From: Membranipora membranacea
Lineage: Eukaryota > Bryozoa > Gymnolaemata > Cheilostomatida > Membraniporidae
DNA: 60,000 nt
Assembly: GCA_914767715.1 (NCBI GenBank)
Contig: OU612073.1
Location: forward strand, 19,594,001-19,654,000
Direction: 5' to 3'
A program made the position numbers and the translations under genes. Of this stretch, positions 36,001 to 47,200 are shown piece after piece; positions within the stretch are counted from its first letter, which is position 1, and each line of letters begins with the position of its first letter. Under the pieces are notes generated by a model. That model saw only the letters and a list, made by a program, of their open reading frames with translations, was not told where the DNA came from and did no database searches.

Positions 36001-36473
36001 TTTTTTGCTCAGCAACAAATTCAAGTTTCGCAATCTTTTGTCTCAACTTTAAGAATGAGCGGATGAGGTTCTATAATAAAATAATGGAACAATAATGGTG
36101 ATTGAAAATCTTTGTGGGGGGCATGCTATTAATGAGGACTTTTAAATCTAAAAGAAATCTGTTCTTCCAGTACTCCAAAAGCATCTGACTATAGACTTGT
36201 GGCATGCAATTAAAAGTAAGTTTATTTTCTTGTGTTGCTCATTAGCATGGAGATCAGCTGATAAAACAAAAAATGTGTTACAAAAATTGTGTTACGAGGA
36301 ATGTAAGTATCTATGATGTTGGTTGTATATACTAACTATTCTCTAGTGGTTTTATGATAACTCTTTTTAAATTCTCCCAATGATGTACCTCCTTTTATGG
36401 TGTAGGCTGTGTAACATCATATAGGGAGAGGGTGTACCTGGGAGGGGAAGGGAAGAAAATGGAGGCTAGCTAG
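30027..36473 (+). CDS. Candidate small secreted protein (hypothetical, spliced)
   Basis: Exon 1 (30027-30072) encodes MIVFGFWLLCVVALC, a convincing signal peptide, and ends in a phase-1 GTGAGG donor, the same plan as exon 1 of the Ly6 gene. Three further stretches with good splice sites and matching phase follow: 35576-35596, 36171-36215 and 36406-36473 (TAG stop). Joined they give 59 residues, with a mature part of about 44. Only exon 1 is well supported. The others were picked because they fit, so the model may be chance, and exon 1 may belong to a different gene. The roughly 5.5 kb first intron would hold the foldback element. Confidence 0.25.
30811..31228 (+). repeat. Left inverted arm of the foldback element
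   Basis: About 235 bp of AATGCCA-type tandem units, then about 100 bp of unique sequence (GTTAGTTATATTACAGCTG within it), then the tRNA-like module near 31133-31210. It matches the right arm in inverse, including the details of unit order. Confidence 0.85.
31133..31212 (+). repeat. tRNA-like module in left arm
   Basis: TTCAGCTGGTTAGAGCC matches a tRNA D-arm and A box. About 40 bases on, ACGTTTGAATTTTGA resembles a decayed T-arm and B box. It looks like a tRNA-derived SINE head rather than a working tRNA, since no closed acceptor stem is evident. Confidence 0.5.
32080..32920 (-). pseudogene. Non-LTR retrotransposon reverse transcriptase, broken
   Basis: On the - strand, reverse transcriptase motifs of non-LTR elements (Jockey/CR1-like) appear in the correct order: DYRPIS near 32905, GLFLDLS near 32694, QGSVLGP near 32506 and FADD near 32427. 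They are followed by W-C-I-T-N-R-L-V-I-N. The frame breaks several times between motifs and stop codons interrupt it, so no active enzyme is encoded. The catalytic-region motif FADD replaces the commoner YADD, a usual variant. It lies wholly inside the foldback element. Confidence 0.82.
33398..33813 (-). repeat. Right inverted arm of the foldback element
   Basis: The inverse copy of 30811-31228 with scattered base changes. It keeps the same order of tandem units, spacer and tRNA-like module. The close match says the arms are young or kept alike by conversion, while the enclosed reverse transcriptase is heavily broken. Confidence 0.85.
33417..33497 (-). repeat. tRNA-like module in right arm
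   Basis: On the - strand, GGTGGTTCAGTTGGTTAGAG is an even better A-box region than in the left arm, followed by the same ACGTTTGAATTTTGA. It is the inverse copy of the left module. Confidence 0.5.
34714..34724 (+). repeat. Poly-C run
   Basis: Eleven consecutive C bases. It may be a length-unstable site or a sequencing weak spot. Confidence 0.8.
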
Positions 36474-36724
36474 TTAGAGGGTAGGATGTTGGTCGTGTTT
36501 GACTATCAGACCCTGAGATTGCTGATAATGCAGCCTGACCAGCTTGTTCAAACTTGACCTGCGATAAAACTAAGTCCGCTACCGAGTACAAAGTGAAGTA
36601 AGCCGAACCAATCAAAGAGTATGAGAGGCTGAGAGCTCACAGTATCCGTAGCAGTAGGGGTGAAATTTTATATATTTGTTTGAATATTGTTATATATAGA
36701 TGATAATTAGTACCTGGTGAAACT

Positions 36725-36832
36725 GGGTACCTTGAGAACAAGTTTGATCCATTTGCCTGCTTTCCAGTGGCCAGTGGAGGGGGAGCAGCTTCAAATACAG
36801 GCAAATGGATCAAACTTGATCTCCTGGTACCT
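36725..36832. repeat. Palindromic repeat, family of 25.5 kb
   Basis: The left half, GGTACCTTGAGAACAAGTTT onward, pairs with the right half ending AACTTGATCTCCTGGTACC over about 35 bp with few mismatches. The inner region includes CCAGTGGCCAGTGG. It resembles a foldback MITE, but a clear target duplication was not found. Confidence 0.65.
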
Positions 36833-38980
36833 GTGTCCTGTAGTATTTACACAGAGATCATAATTATCATAAATCACTGAAATTAATCTATTACATGAAA
36901 AGGTCAGATAGACACATTTCTAATGTCAAGTTCCTGGAGGAGAACTCTAAACTGATAGATGGTGGTCATTTATTTGTATATATTATGAATCAATAATGTT
37001 TGTTATTACATCATGAGCTATTAATCTCCTTAAATAGTACAAAATACTTGTTATAATAATACACTTTTAATATATATAATGAATGATGAGCGGAGGTATT
37101 AGAATGAGAGGCGAGGTGTCAGGTTGTGTGCTGTCATACCTTACAGCCATTCTGAGTGAATGATTTGTAATTTCTACAGCTATCAATCATTGTTCTCATT
37201 CAAAAAACCAATTATTCTTAACCAGGTTGGGAAGTCTTTAATTAAAATTATTTGGTGACAGCTCAAAACTGACCACCACCTTTTAAGCTTCCACAATTGG
37301 ATTTCCTCTCAGATACAACAGGATCTACAGAGCCATATAATCAGAAAACAAATTCATAAAATCACTTAGATCTCAAGTCATTTGGAAAATTATTCATCTT
37401 TAAATAACAAAAGACGTGCCAATTTTAGATAACCTCTTGTCGTCACGTTTGTGTCACTACTTGTTTTCAGGCAGTTCTGAATTATTGAGGTTTTCGTTTT
37501 TTAGTAACCCTGGGAAAGATTTGAAGGTGTGAGGGTGTTAAATGTCATGTTACTATACGGCCATCTCATTGCTTCTAACAAAGACGCACTCGAAAAATAA
37601 TTTAAACAATTTAAAAAATATAAAAAATTGGCATGTCACCAACTGTTCGGGAAAAGAAAAGCAATCATGGCTATAATTGGAGATGGACCCTCCCTGTACC
37701 TTGGTGATGAGATTCCAAGAATGATGTCTCCAGCCAAAAAATTTGACCAGCGGTCATTAATATTAATTTCTTTGGTATCCTTATAAGGTATAGAAACAAA
37801 ACCCAGGAAGACACCAGGACCAGGTTGTATCTATAGGTGGAGTTTGATATGATCTATTATTTGTCCTAGCATCAGGAGTTGGATTTGACGAAGACTGGTA
37901 GTTCAGTCCATAGGGGAGCAACTCTCGCAAGAGTTCTATCCCTGCAGGCCAGTCACAGCCAAGACAAAATAAATATATTAATATATATTAGTATTAATGA
38001 TCCTGTACAAAGTGATAGAGCTCAAGGAAAAAGGTTATTTTGCATTAATGATTTTAGAATTATATTAAATCCTCATATTTTGACATCAATAAAACTACAG
38101 GAATGTTATAATATGCTAATACGCAGTATTCAAATTCAGTGCATTCTTCAATTTCAATTCTGATAAATTGTAATTTCTGATTGTTGTAACAGTTTACACT
38201 TGTTTTTTGGTCAGAGTTTTTTTTTGTATTAGGTTTCTGCATTAACTAAATGATAATATATATAGTTATTTCAACAATGATAAAAAAACGCAGCGGTGTG
38301 GTCAGTGAGTCCATGCATGAGAGCCAAGACTAGAGTTGTGACCATCCGATTGAAGAAAACCAAGACCACCCCGATTCGTCCAGATAACCAGGGGTACCCA
38401 AACTACCGGTCTATTCATCAGAGCAGGTCTATCAAAGAACCAGCAGATATGGCATAATGGTGGAATAGGTACGCCATACTGTCTAGCGACACAGTACGAC
38501 TGCAAAATCAGCTCAAGCTATCATAACTCGGGTAAAAAAATCATAATTAATTTATTTCAAGACTATGGTTTGTTTGGTAAAAGGCTTAGACTACATTTTT
38601 TTTATTATCTTTAAAATAAACTAATATTTCTCATGGAAATTCCTTAGCAGAGAGATATCCCTCCCATCCCTCTTCGAGCACAAATTTCCTTATGAACCAA
38701 AATAATAAAACAAACCTTGCTAAATCTGCCAAATTCGGTCTAACTTTACTCACACTTACTGCGAGGGGATGATTTCAGACAAGCCAACAAGTAGGGAAAT
38801 CTTTTGATACAGGAAACTGGCCCGGAACAAATCTGTGAATCCTGATGAAGAGTGATTTACAACATAGCTGAAAGATGATGCATTTGTCAGAACATATATT
38901 TTCTCACGGTTGCCATGTCTCCTTTTTTGACATTGAGTCATTAGAGACATAAATCTAACTCATTCTATTTGAGTACAGTG
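36833..38980. other. Non-coding stretch
   Basis: No supported exon, RNA or element. Open frames near 37,879-38,163 and 38,302-38,505 show no domain and no coherent splice context. Confidence 0.35.
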
Positions 38981-38983
38981 CAC

Positions 38984-39110
38984 TTGTCATCAGAACAAGC
39001 ACCTTACTATAGGTTGTCATCAGGACAAGCACCTTGCTGTAGGTTGTCATCAGAACAATCGCCTTGCCATAGGTTGTCATTGGATGAAGCACCTTGCTCT
39101 AGGTTGTCAG
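38984..39110 (+). repeat. 30-bp minisatellite, about 4 units
   Basis: The unit starts TTGTCATCAGAACAAGCACC and recurs at 38984, 39014, 39044 and 39074, with a partial fifth at 39104. The period of 30 keeps an open frame, which gives an apparent repeated peptide; there is no other sign that it is translated. Confidence 0.85.
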
Positions 39111-42100
39111 TTGTGATTCAACTGGTGTATTTCAAGCCTGATATGGTAATAAATCTGGTGACACTATGCGAATAGTGTGAGATTCATTTTTATGTTTTTT
39201 TTTAAAAACCCGAAATGCTAAAACCAAGCCAGTCACAGGTGCACTACAATCTGCTATCTTACTTCGCTGTGTTTATGAAAGTCATGCTGTATGACAGTCT
39301 TTTTTCTCTTCTATGAATGTATGAGAGGGCATTGAGAACATTCTGAGAACCCAACTGGCAGAAACTACTTAGATGTTCGGGTGACCTTGAGATGCCAGTT
39401 GGACAAATGCAACCTAAACTTCAATAAACGAATATCACCACAGGATCTATCATACTAACAAAACTAAAACCAGTATCATATCGCACCATTCCACAAAGGC
39501 GTGTTATGTGTTACAACCATTTTTTACATCTCATTGTCTTACATCTGAATATCGTAGATGAACCTTTCCTATAGCACTCTGCGGTCAGTTTTCACTTATT
39601 TTGGAAATTGGGTAACAATGGCATTAAGCAAAAAAGGGCTAAAAAAAACTTTAAAAAATAAGATTGATGGGTCGCAGTTGCTTGCACAGGTTAATTACTA
39701 TTATGTAACAGTTTACGTTCAGCTGACACCGATTGTTTGTTGGCATGAAACTCCGGATTATGCAAAAAGTGTTGATCATGGTTGACCAGAAACTCGAAAC
39801 CTGAGAAGAGTCATTGTTTAATTAGGCGCCAGTTGTATCTACGGACACGGAGAGCGACATATCTGTTTATGATTGATTCGGAGCTGGGGTCACAAAGTTG
39901 CGGTCAAGAGACCCTGAGCGGTGACACCTTCATATTAATTGAGCAGTTTGGCTGCTGAACCAAATTAATGACTCTGAATTCCTTATTTTTTAATGCTATG
40001 TCATTCCTCTCCACGCCTTTTCTGGTATATTCTAACTTGAATCTTGGCAGTATGCGGAATAGAAAAGTAGGGTGGACCTAAAATCAACCCTCAAGCGGAC
40101 AGTAGATATCGCGATAACTCTAAGGCTGCAACAGCTTTTCCAAAAGATCATGCTCACGATTTTGCTATAAAATGCTAATAGGCCTAACCATGGCTTTTAA
40201 ACTCAGATTTATCAAACCCACTTCTCATGATGAACACAGAAATGTCAATAAGATCATGTTGCTCTCAGCTATATTTAGACAGCTCTGACAGTTTATTCTT
40301 CCCTGGGTTGCCTTTTTCTGACAAGATTCGCCTCAAACGAGATATTGATAGTTTCTGTACAGACCAAATGGAGGCCATACAAAGACATACGAGTATACAA
40401 GAGTTAATTGTCTGGTGAGGGATTATTAAAATTCAATGGGTGCTCACATCGTTGTGGCTACACCAGGGTCGTAGACTTCGACTTTCTCTTAATTCCTCTG
40501 CTGATACTAGGATATAGAGAAACCTTAAATAACCAGTAATCATTATGTTTTAATTTGTTCCTCGGTGTCGCCACAGTACAGTTCTATATCCTATATCTGC
40601 CCGTCACATATTGCATGTTGTATCAATGAGTAAGAGAGTTAAGCCTTTTTCTGTTGTAATGGTTTCTCTGTCAGCACTTAGTAGGTTTGAACGTACTGCT
40701 TCCAGGCTCAATATTGCTAAAAGTCTTGAAATTTTGCATAATATTTCCGTTTTCTATTATTATATTATTTACCCTTGAATAGAACAATCTGGTTTATTTC
40801 TTTTTTAGTTGCATCATTGATGTTGTTTAGACATTTCATATAATTTTCAGTAAGAATCAACTCCCAATGTAACACAAATCATGACAACTTTAACATTGGC
40901 TTTCCGTTATTCGCACAGAAGCCGTTGTTCTACAACAATTTCATGAAGCATAATATATAATTATCCTTTTTTATTAATAATGATATAAATTTGGATTGGA
41001 GCACTGCATTTTAATATAATTTTTTTTTCCCATTCTAGAATTCTATTGTTTAGTTAATTCAAACCAACTACCTGGTAAAACAGTTTGTCAAAATAACCTG
41101 TTGCTGAAATTACAGACGGGATTTGAAGTGGTAACTACCATTTTTGAAAAATAAACTACTAAAGATCAAAATTGACCATTAATATAGGACAGACTTTCAC
41201 ATCCTGCTAGCCAACTGATACCGACCTTCAGTTTCCTCATCAGACAAAATTTACTTGGCGTGCACCCTTTTCCTTATTTTCTACCACAACCCGAATTGTA
41301 GAATTTGCGGTTTTCACCTCATATTCGTATTTTTCTTTCCTGCCAATGGACTGTGTGTTGGTCATGGTTGCACTGACCCCTGTTTCCTGTGACTCACGCG
41401 TTCGGTTATAGCGGCGAGAGAGAGAGTTTTGTGGCAGGTAGCTCGGCCAGCCCAGCGCTTCCCCTCGCGTTATGTTAACATGGAGATTAATACAGCAGCA
41501 CATCTCATTATTCTGGTTCGCTCTGTATGCAGTGAGAGTGTGACAGGGAGCTCTCTGGGTAGACAGGATGGTGGCGTAGACACCGTGGCAGGCTGTCATA
41601 TAGACTCAGTACCTGACAGTGTGGTCACAACAACCACCTTTACATATACACATATGCATATGAATATATAGAGATGAGGTAGTGTTGGGGCGTTTCCTGT
41701 GACAGTAGAGACACAGTCTATATGTCATAAGTCATGTAGCCTATTTGTCTAATTAGTTAGATAATCAGAAGCAGAATGTATGGCACAACGTCAAGAATGT
41801 GAGAAAACAGCATAAATTATCATTACAGCAGCAGCAAAAACATCCGAATCATGAGACACAAAGCTCAGCTACAGCTAGGTGTCCATCAGCTCCCAGCATG
41901 AAAATGATATCTAAGTCAGCTACCGCCATTTTGTCTTGTTTTGCTTTCTTTCTATTCATCAAAGCAGTTAAGATTTAGGAAACTAAAAGATACAAAAAAG
42001 TAAAGTATGTGTCAGCATTCTCGACCTCTCAGATGCATGAAGAATTAAAGTTTGACACATAATAATACAAATAACATAAATTAAGAAAATGGTCCCACGA

Positions 42101-43833
42101 TATCATATTCAATTCTCCGGTCAAAAAATTAGATGACCGCCTATGAGGAAAGAGGATCAATATTCCAAGTTATTTCTTTGATCAAGGCTGCATTTAATTG
42201 CTACAAAGTTGATAGATTTCTGTTCATATTATAGCCTGCCTGCTATATAGAAGAAATACTCATTTGATATTATTGTAAACAGTTAGAGAATTTGAACAGA
42301 TGTACTGCTCACAAACTGAGTTCAGACTCAGTTGTAATAGATCTAAGCTTGGTTGAATACATAACTCAAATTAATGGCTTGTATGCTGAAGAGATTGTAA
42401 TAATTCTGTGAGGTGTAGTAATTTTTACTCAAAAATTCATCTATGAATTTTAATTCCACCTTCCCTGTATTAACAGGGAGTTTCTACCTGTTGTAATCTA
42501 CAACTCATTCATTTATTCCCCCTCCACTAGTTTACTTTAATAACACCAAATGATGATTATAGTAATTCATTATTTATTTAAGCATTGAGACTCTGGTAAT
42601 GTAATAGTAAATGGAAATTAATGTAGATAATATTAAAATATAAACAAACATTGGAGTTGTGCACACATTATACTGGTAGTCTAATAAAATCCAGTTTGAG
42701 TATTGGCTGTTTTTCTGCTACCAGCCACTGTGATTTCTACCGCCTCAAAACAATGTACAGTATTAGCGGACAGCATCAGCTTCATATTTAAAGGGAAACA
42801 TGTATATTTTTACATTTTTGCAGAAATAAATAATTTTAAAGATGATAAATGTAAAGAGAGTGCGAAGTTACTATCTGCACCTGTGAAGATTAGGTTTGCA
42901 CTAATTTATAAATTAGATTTTCATGCGCCATCAAGACAGTTTAAATATGTTTAGTGTTTTCCATCAGCGGAGAGGAGTGCAGTAGACCACCTCATACACA
43001 AATTTTCTTTGTCAGCAAATAAATTTGTGATTGACGATATTGTCTGTGAGGAAAAAGCCTAAGCACATACCTCTTTTACAAGCTATAATGGCAAGAAATT
43101 CAAGCAGCTAAAATAAAATTAGCTAAACAGTTTGGTCAGGTTCAAAGTCAGGACAAAGAAAATTTTTTTATCTTATCGTATTTGCGTAAAATTAGAAATC
43201 AAATATGACATTCAGCAAGGTAAACAAAATAATTTGGCTCCCTAAAATGAAGAAAGAATCGCGACACTTTCACCTTTTTCATTTTCTTAACCATCTGTCA
43301 ATCAAGTATAATATTTTCAAATGTTATAATTTAGTCAGAAATCAGGGTTTTCTGTGCATGGCATCAATCGATGAAGTTCGCCATATTCTCTTGGTCATAG
43401 TATTATATAATATGATATACACTGACGCTCTAAGATTTGAGAAGTAGGAGGACAGACAGACACACAGAAATACACCGGCTACCAAACCTGTGTTACTAAT
43501 CCATAAGCTTGTATAAATACTTCACCACTCTTACACCGATCTGCTCACCAGTTAATCCAATTCAACTTCACCTTTTTACTTGTAATCCACAATTGTTATG
43601 AGACCATAATTAGTGTTGAGTCAATATTTACCATGTTAGTTTTTATTGTATATTATTTATCATAAGATGGTTGATAATAATAAAATAATAATTGGATGCG
43701 GTTAATTGTCATTTTTACCTCTTATAAGTCAAGTGCAATATTTTTTTGATACAAAGCTTATTAGAGTAATAATTCTGATTTATTTTCATATAATCGTTCT
43801 GGTCGCCTCCTTGGCCTGCTCAGTCGTATAAGA
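39111..43833. other. Upstream region of the POU gene
   Basis: No exon could be supported. The - strand frame at 41,240-41,599 (119 codons) and the + frame at 40,227-40,418 have no recognisable domain. This stretch may hold enhancers of the POU gene, but nothing in the sequence alone marks them. Confidence 0.35.
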
Positions 43834-43840
43834 GGGGCGG
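43834..43840 (+). promoter_or_regulatory. GC box upstream of the POU gene
   Basis: GGGGCGG stands out in an AT-rich setting, about 60 bases before the TATA box. It fits an Sp1/KLF-type site in a core promoter. Confidence 0.4.
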
Positions 43841-43895
43841 AGCTTAAGCACTGGTTCTGTTAAGCAGATGAATGCAGTGCAGCGTGGTTGCTCAT

Positions 43896-43903
43896 TATAA
43901 ATA
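43896..43903 (+). promoter_or_regulatory. TATA box of the POU gene
   Basis: TATAAATA lies 63-70 bases before the start codon at 43966. That places the likely transcription start near 43,930 and leaves a leader of about 35 bases. Confidence 0.6.
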
Positions 43904-43965
43904 CGGAGAAGAAAAGAGTCAATGTTTAGAATAAAACCTAGCATCAGATTAGAATCATTTACATT

Positions 43966-44285
43966 ATGTCTGCTCTTGCGCTGCCGAGTCATTATATATC
44001 TGCTGCCTCAGGAGTAGGAACAATGTATGGAGGGCATCAAGCACCGCAGTCTCATTCATACGATCACACAGCTAAACTCTACGATCCCACAAAAAGCTAC
44101 GAGAATATGGCTAACTCTAATACTGCTGCAGCTTATATGTGGCAGTCTCCATTCAAATATGACAGTCTAACACCAAACTGGCAGACTACCGCGGCAGCTA
44201 ACGCCACTAATGCGTGGTACAGCCATCAGGCTCAGGGACTAAGCATCGGACAGATCGTCAAACCAGAACTTCACGATTACACCAG
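43966..44285 (+). CDS. POU3F-like: POU gene exon 1
   Basis: Encodes [15 protein letters not shown] onward, 106 codons plus two bases, ending at an AG|GTAAGA donor. Composition is that of an activation region, rich in A, S, Y, Q and N, with WQSPFKYD and [17 protein letters not shown]. Confidence 0.88.
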
Positions 44286-47200
44286 GTAAGATATGGCGAC
44301 TTGAGAAAGAAAATAAAAACTTTACTGATGTGCAATTAGAAATATTTATAATGATGGATTACTGAGAATTAATTTTATGTTTTCAATGAAAGAACAGAAA
44401 AACTTGAGAATTAACAAATTGGACAACGTCTCGCTTCACACTAAAACACCGTCACCACTTAAGTCACTAAGGGAAGAGTTGATTGGATGTCTTAGTTACA
44501 AATTGTAACATGAAAAATGTCTTGACCACCCTTAGAAGTCCTTAGAAATTAATGGGATGGCATGTTTTAAAATTGACAACTTCAATTGTGCATCTCAAGA
44601 TAATGCTGTGATGAAACTGGTATCACCGAAATTTGAAAAAAATGTGATGAATTGAAATAACAGCCCTCCGATTTTGATATCCTAACATATGCTGAGGTGA
44701 GGTAATACTTATACAGTCAATCAGGGCATTCCACTCTCATCCATCCCCACTAAGATTTGTCTCCCATTTGTATTTGTATAGAGAGTTTAATATCATAGCT
44801 GATAATGTTTGCTATAAAGTAACGATCCCTAAGTAATCCTCCTAAACGTAGAATGGAATTGTACCCAAATGTAAACAATGTCACATGGTATACTCTGAGT
44901 CGCTGACAGTACAAGTCCTCCCAGATCATCAGCCTGTACTAATATCATCACAAGAGAAAATATTGACAATCGACGCTTTTGCACTAAAACATAGAGGCTG
45001 AGTCTTAATAATCTGTCGTCAGCCAACACTTGTAACTTTCAAACTGTCTCTACTTGGGTCTACAAGACAAAAACAGGTTTATCTGCAGCTCTAAAACACT
45101 GTACAACCTGTTCTAAATATATGGCTCGTACGCTTTTGCTATCACATTAATTCATTTAATGCGAAATTACTATGATAATGATTTTTAATCTTTCCAAAAA
45201 TTGAGATTCAGCTTAACTATTTGATAAAGCTATAGTATAGTAACCAGAACAAATCATTTAATTCTTTATCCATAGAAAAAACTCTATTGATTAACTGCTT
45301 GCTAATTATGAGCTAATCCACATCTAAACCGACACATCACATGAAACTTCGATGGTATAATAGGTTTTTTACTCCGTATCAAGAGTATTTTTGTAAACAA
45401 AAGCTTTGTTTAACTTCCGAGCTTCAATGAGTCTAATGACAATGGCCGTGTGTCCGTAAGCGCACCCAAAGTACCATTGACACGCCGATCAAATTTTGAC
45501 AAGTGACTTTGTTAAAAGGTATGAAAAGCTTTGCCGATGGCATCATTTTGTAGACACAACATTGATTAGCCCAGAAAAATTAGAAAGAAACGATCCACCT
45601 TGTTTAAAGCTTCAAATAATGCTTGATATTAGTATAAAAAATCTAGTGACGGAAAAAAATCAAACTTGCGTCAGACACCAAGGCCTCAAAATTTTGAAAG
45701 AAATCATTTATCCATTAAATAAAATTGAACACCTTATAATAGGGATAATAATAGTAGATAGGATAGCTTTGAGGTTGGTACAAAGAAGGCTAGTAATATT
45801 ACTGAGATAAGCCTCTTGTCATGTTGAAGTATAATACCTTGCGCTAGGCACCATGACATTATTATCGTATAGTTTATCTGTAGATGACCTCAAAGTCTTT
45901 TACACAAAAAAACCCAGCTTGGAACAGGCAGGTGTAGCAAAGCTAACACCTCTCCAAATAAACTCTGATGTTATGCAACAATTTTAAATGGATTTGATAC
46001 AATTTGCTATGATTTCAACACAACAGCTATAGAATTAAATGGCTAAATCTCTTGAGTGTTGAACAGATCAAACGAAATCATTTGACGTGTTTTTGGAGGA
46101 AAAATGAATAATAGGACACAGATGCTAGATTGTGCAGCAGGTATAGAATAGATGGTAGGCTTGAGTATAGAGCCATCAGGTAATATCAGAAGGGTGATAT
46201 TAGTTAACACCCCAGCTGTAACTTTTGAGTCTTCTAATAGTAGGTATTGAGTAGCAGGTAACGGACATAGCAGAAATCTAAAACAAATCTACCAACTGCT
46301 TAGAGAGTGCTTGACTTCTAAATAAGAGGGTATTATTCAATCTGAGAGAAACTCTAACTCAATCACTCCCTCATTATCTCAGTCAATTATCACCTTTTTC
46401 TGCAGTTTAGATAATATAGACAAGTAGGTACTCGGCTAAACACCGCTCTGCTAGACACAAACAAAAAGCAGCGGTGAGAAAGTTACATTTTGGGAGCGTG
46501 GCACTGAACACCATAATTATCACCTTTTATCAAACGAATAAAAGGGAATAAAACTATCCTTTTGCCTCAAGAGGTTTATGAAAAGGATTAACTGGCCAGA
46601 GGGTGTAAAACAAGCCATAATTATCAACTGGAACAATAAGTCTCAATATTTTTAATTTTTAATACCAATAAGCTTTGAGCAATAAATAAAATCAGATTGA
46701 AAAATCATCAAAATGCAGGTACTCACAGCAATTAACTTTTCAACCGTTCATTATTAAAATAATTGGTCTGCGTTTTAAAAATTGTTCTAATGCCTGAAGG
46801 CCAAACATCATATTTTGTTTTCAGCCATTTTTGAGAGAATTTAACTCACACAAATTGAGCCTTGAGCCAAAGCTAAGAGTTAATTTTCCTTGGTGACATG
46901 ATGAGTCTGGGCTTTAATTAGTCTGGCTATAGAAAAAGTTTTTTAACTTTAAAACCATACCCAAGATAAAGTTTGATAATTGCTTTAACGTCTGAGCCCT
47001 GAAACTTGTACAAATACTGATATGGCTTATTTATATTTGCTTTATAGGGCAGCAGCTACATCTATGGCCGCAGGGATGAATCATAACTGGGCGACTTCGT
47101 GTGCTCCTTACTTGTCCTCCACTCAGACTAGCTATCAGACACCTCTACCCTCAGACTACCCCGAGTACAGAGACCCATTCGAGGAAGAGTCACCAAGCAA

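Noticed and set aside
38969-39175. Repeated peptide frame (R-L-S-S-E-Q-A-P-C type)
   Set aside because: Produced by a 30-bp minisatellite whose period is a multiple of three; no start context or splice support.
41240-41599. 119-codon frame on the - strand
   Set aside because: No recognisable domain, signal or splice structure, and no supporting neighbour exons.
45496-45810. 104-codon frame in POU intron 1
   Set aside because: No domain, no coherent splice partners; frames of this length are expected by chance in a large intron.
47022-47047. ATG at 47022 as start of the POU protein
   Set aside because: It lies before a good acceptor and continues the intron. Exon 1 at 43966 joins in phase and has a TATA box.
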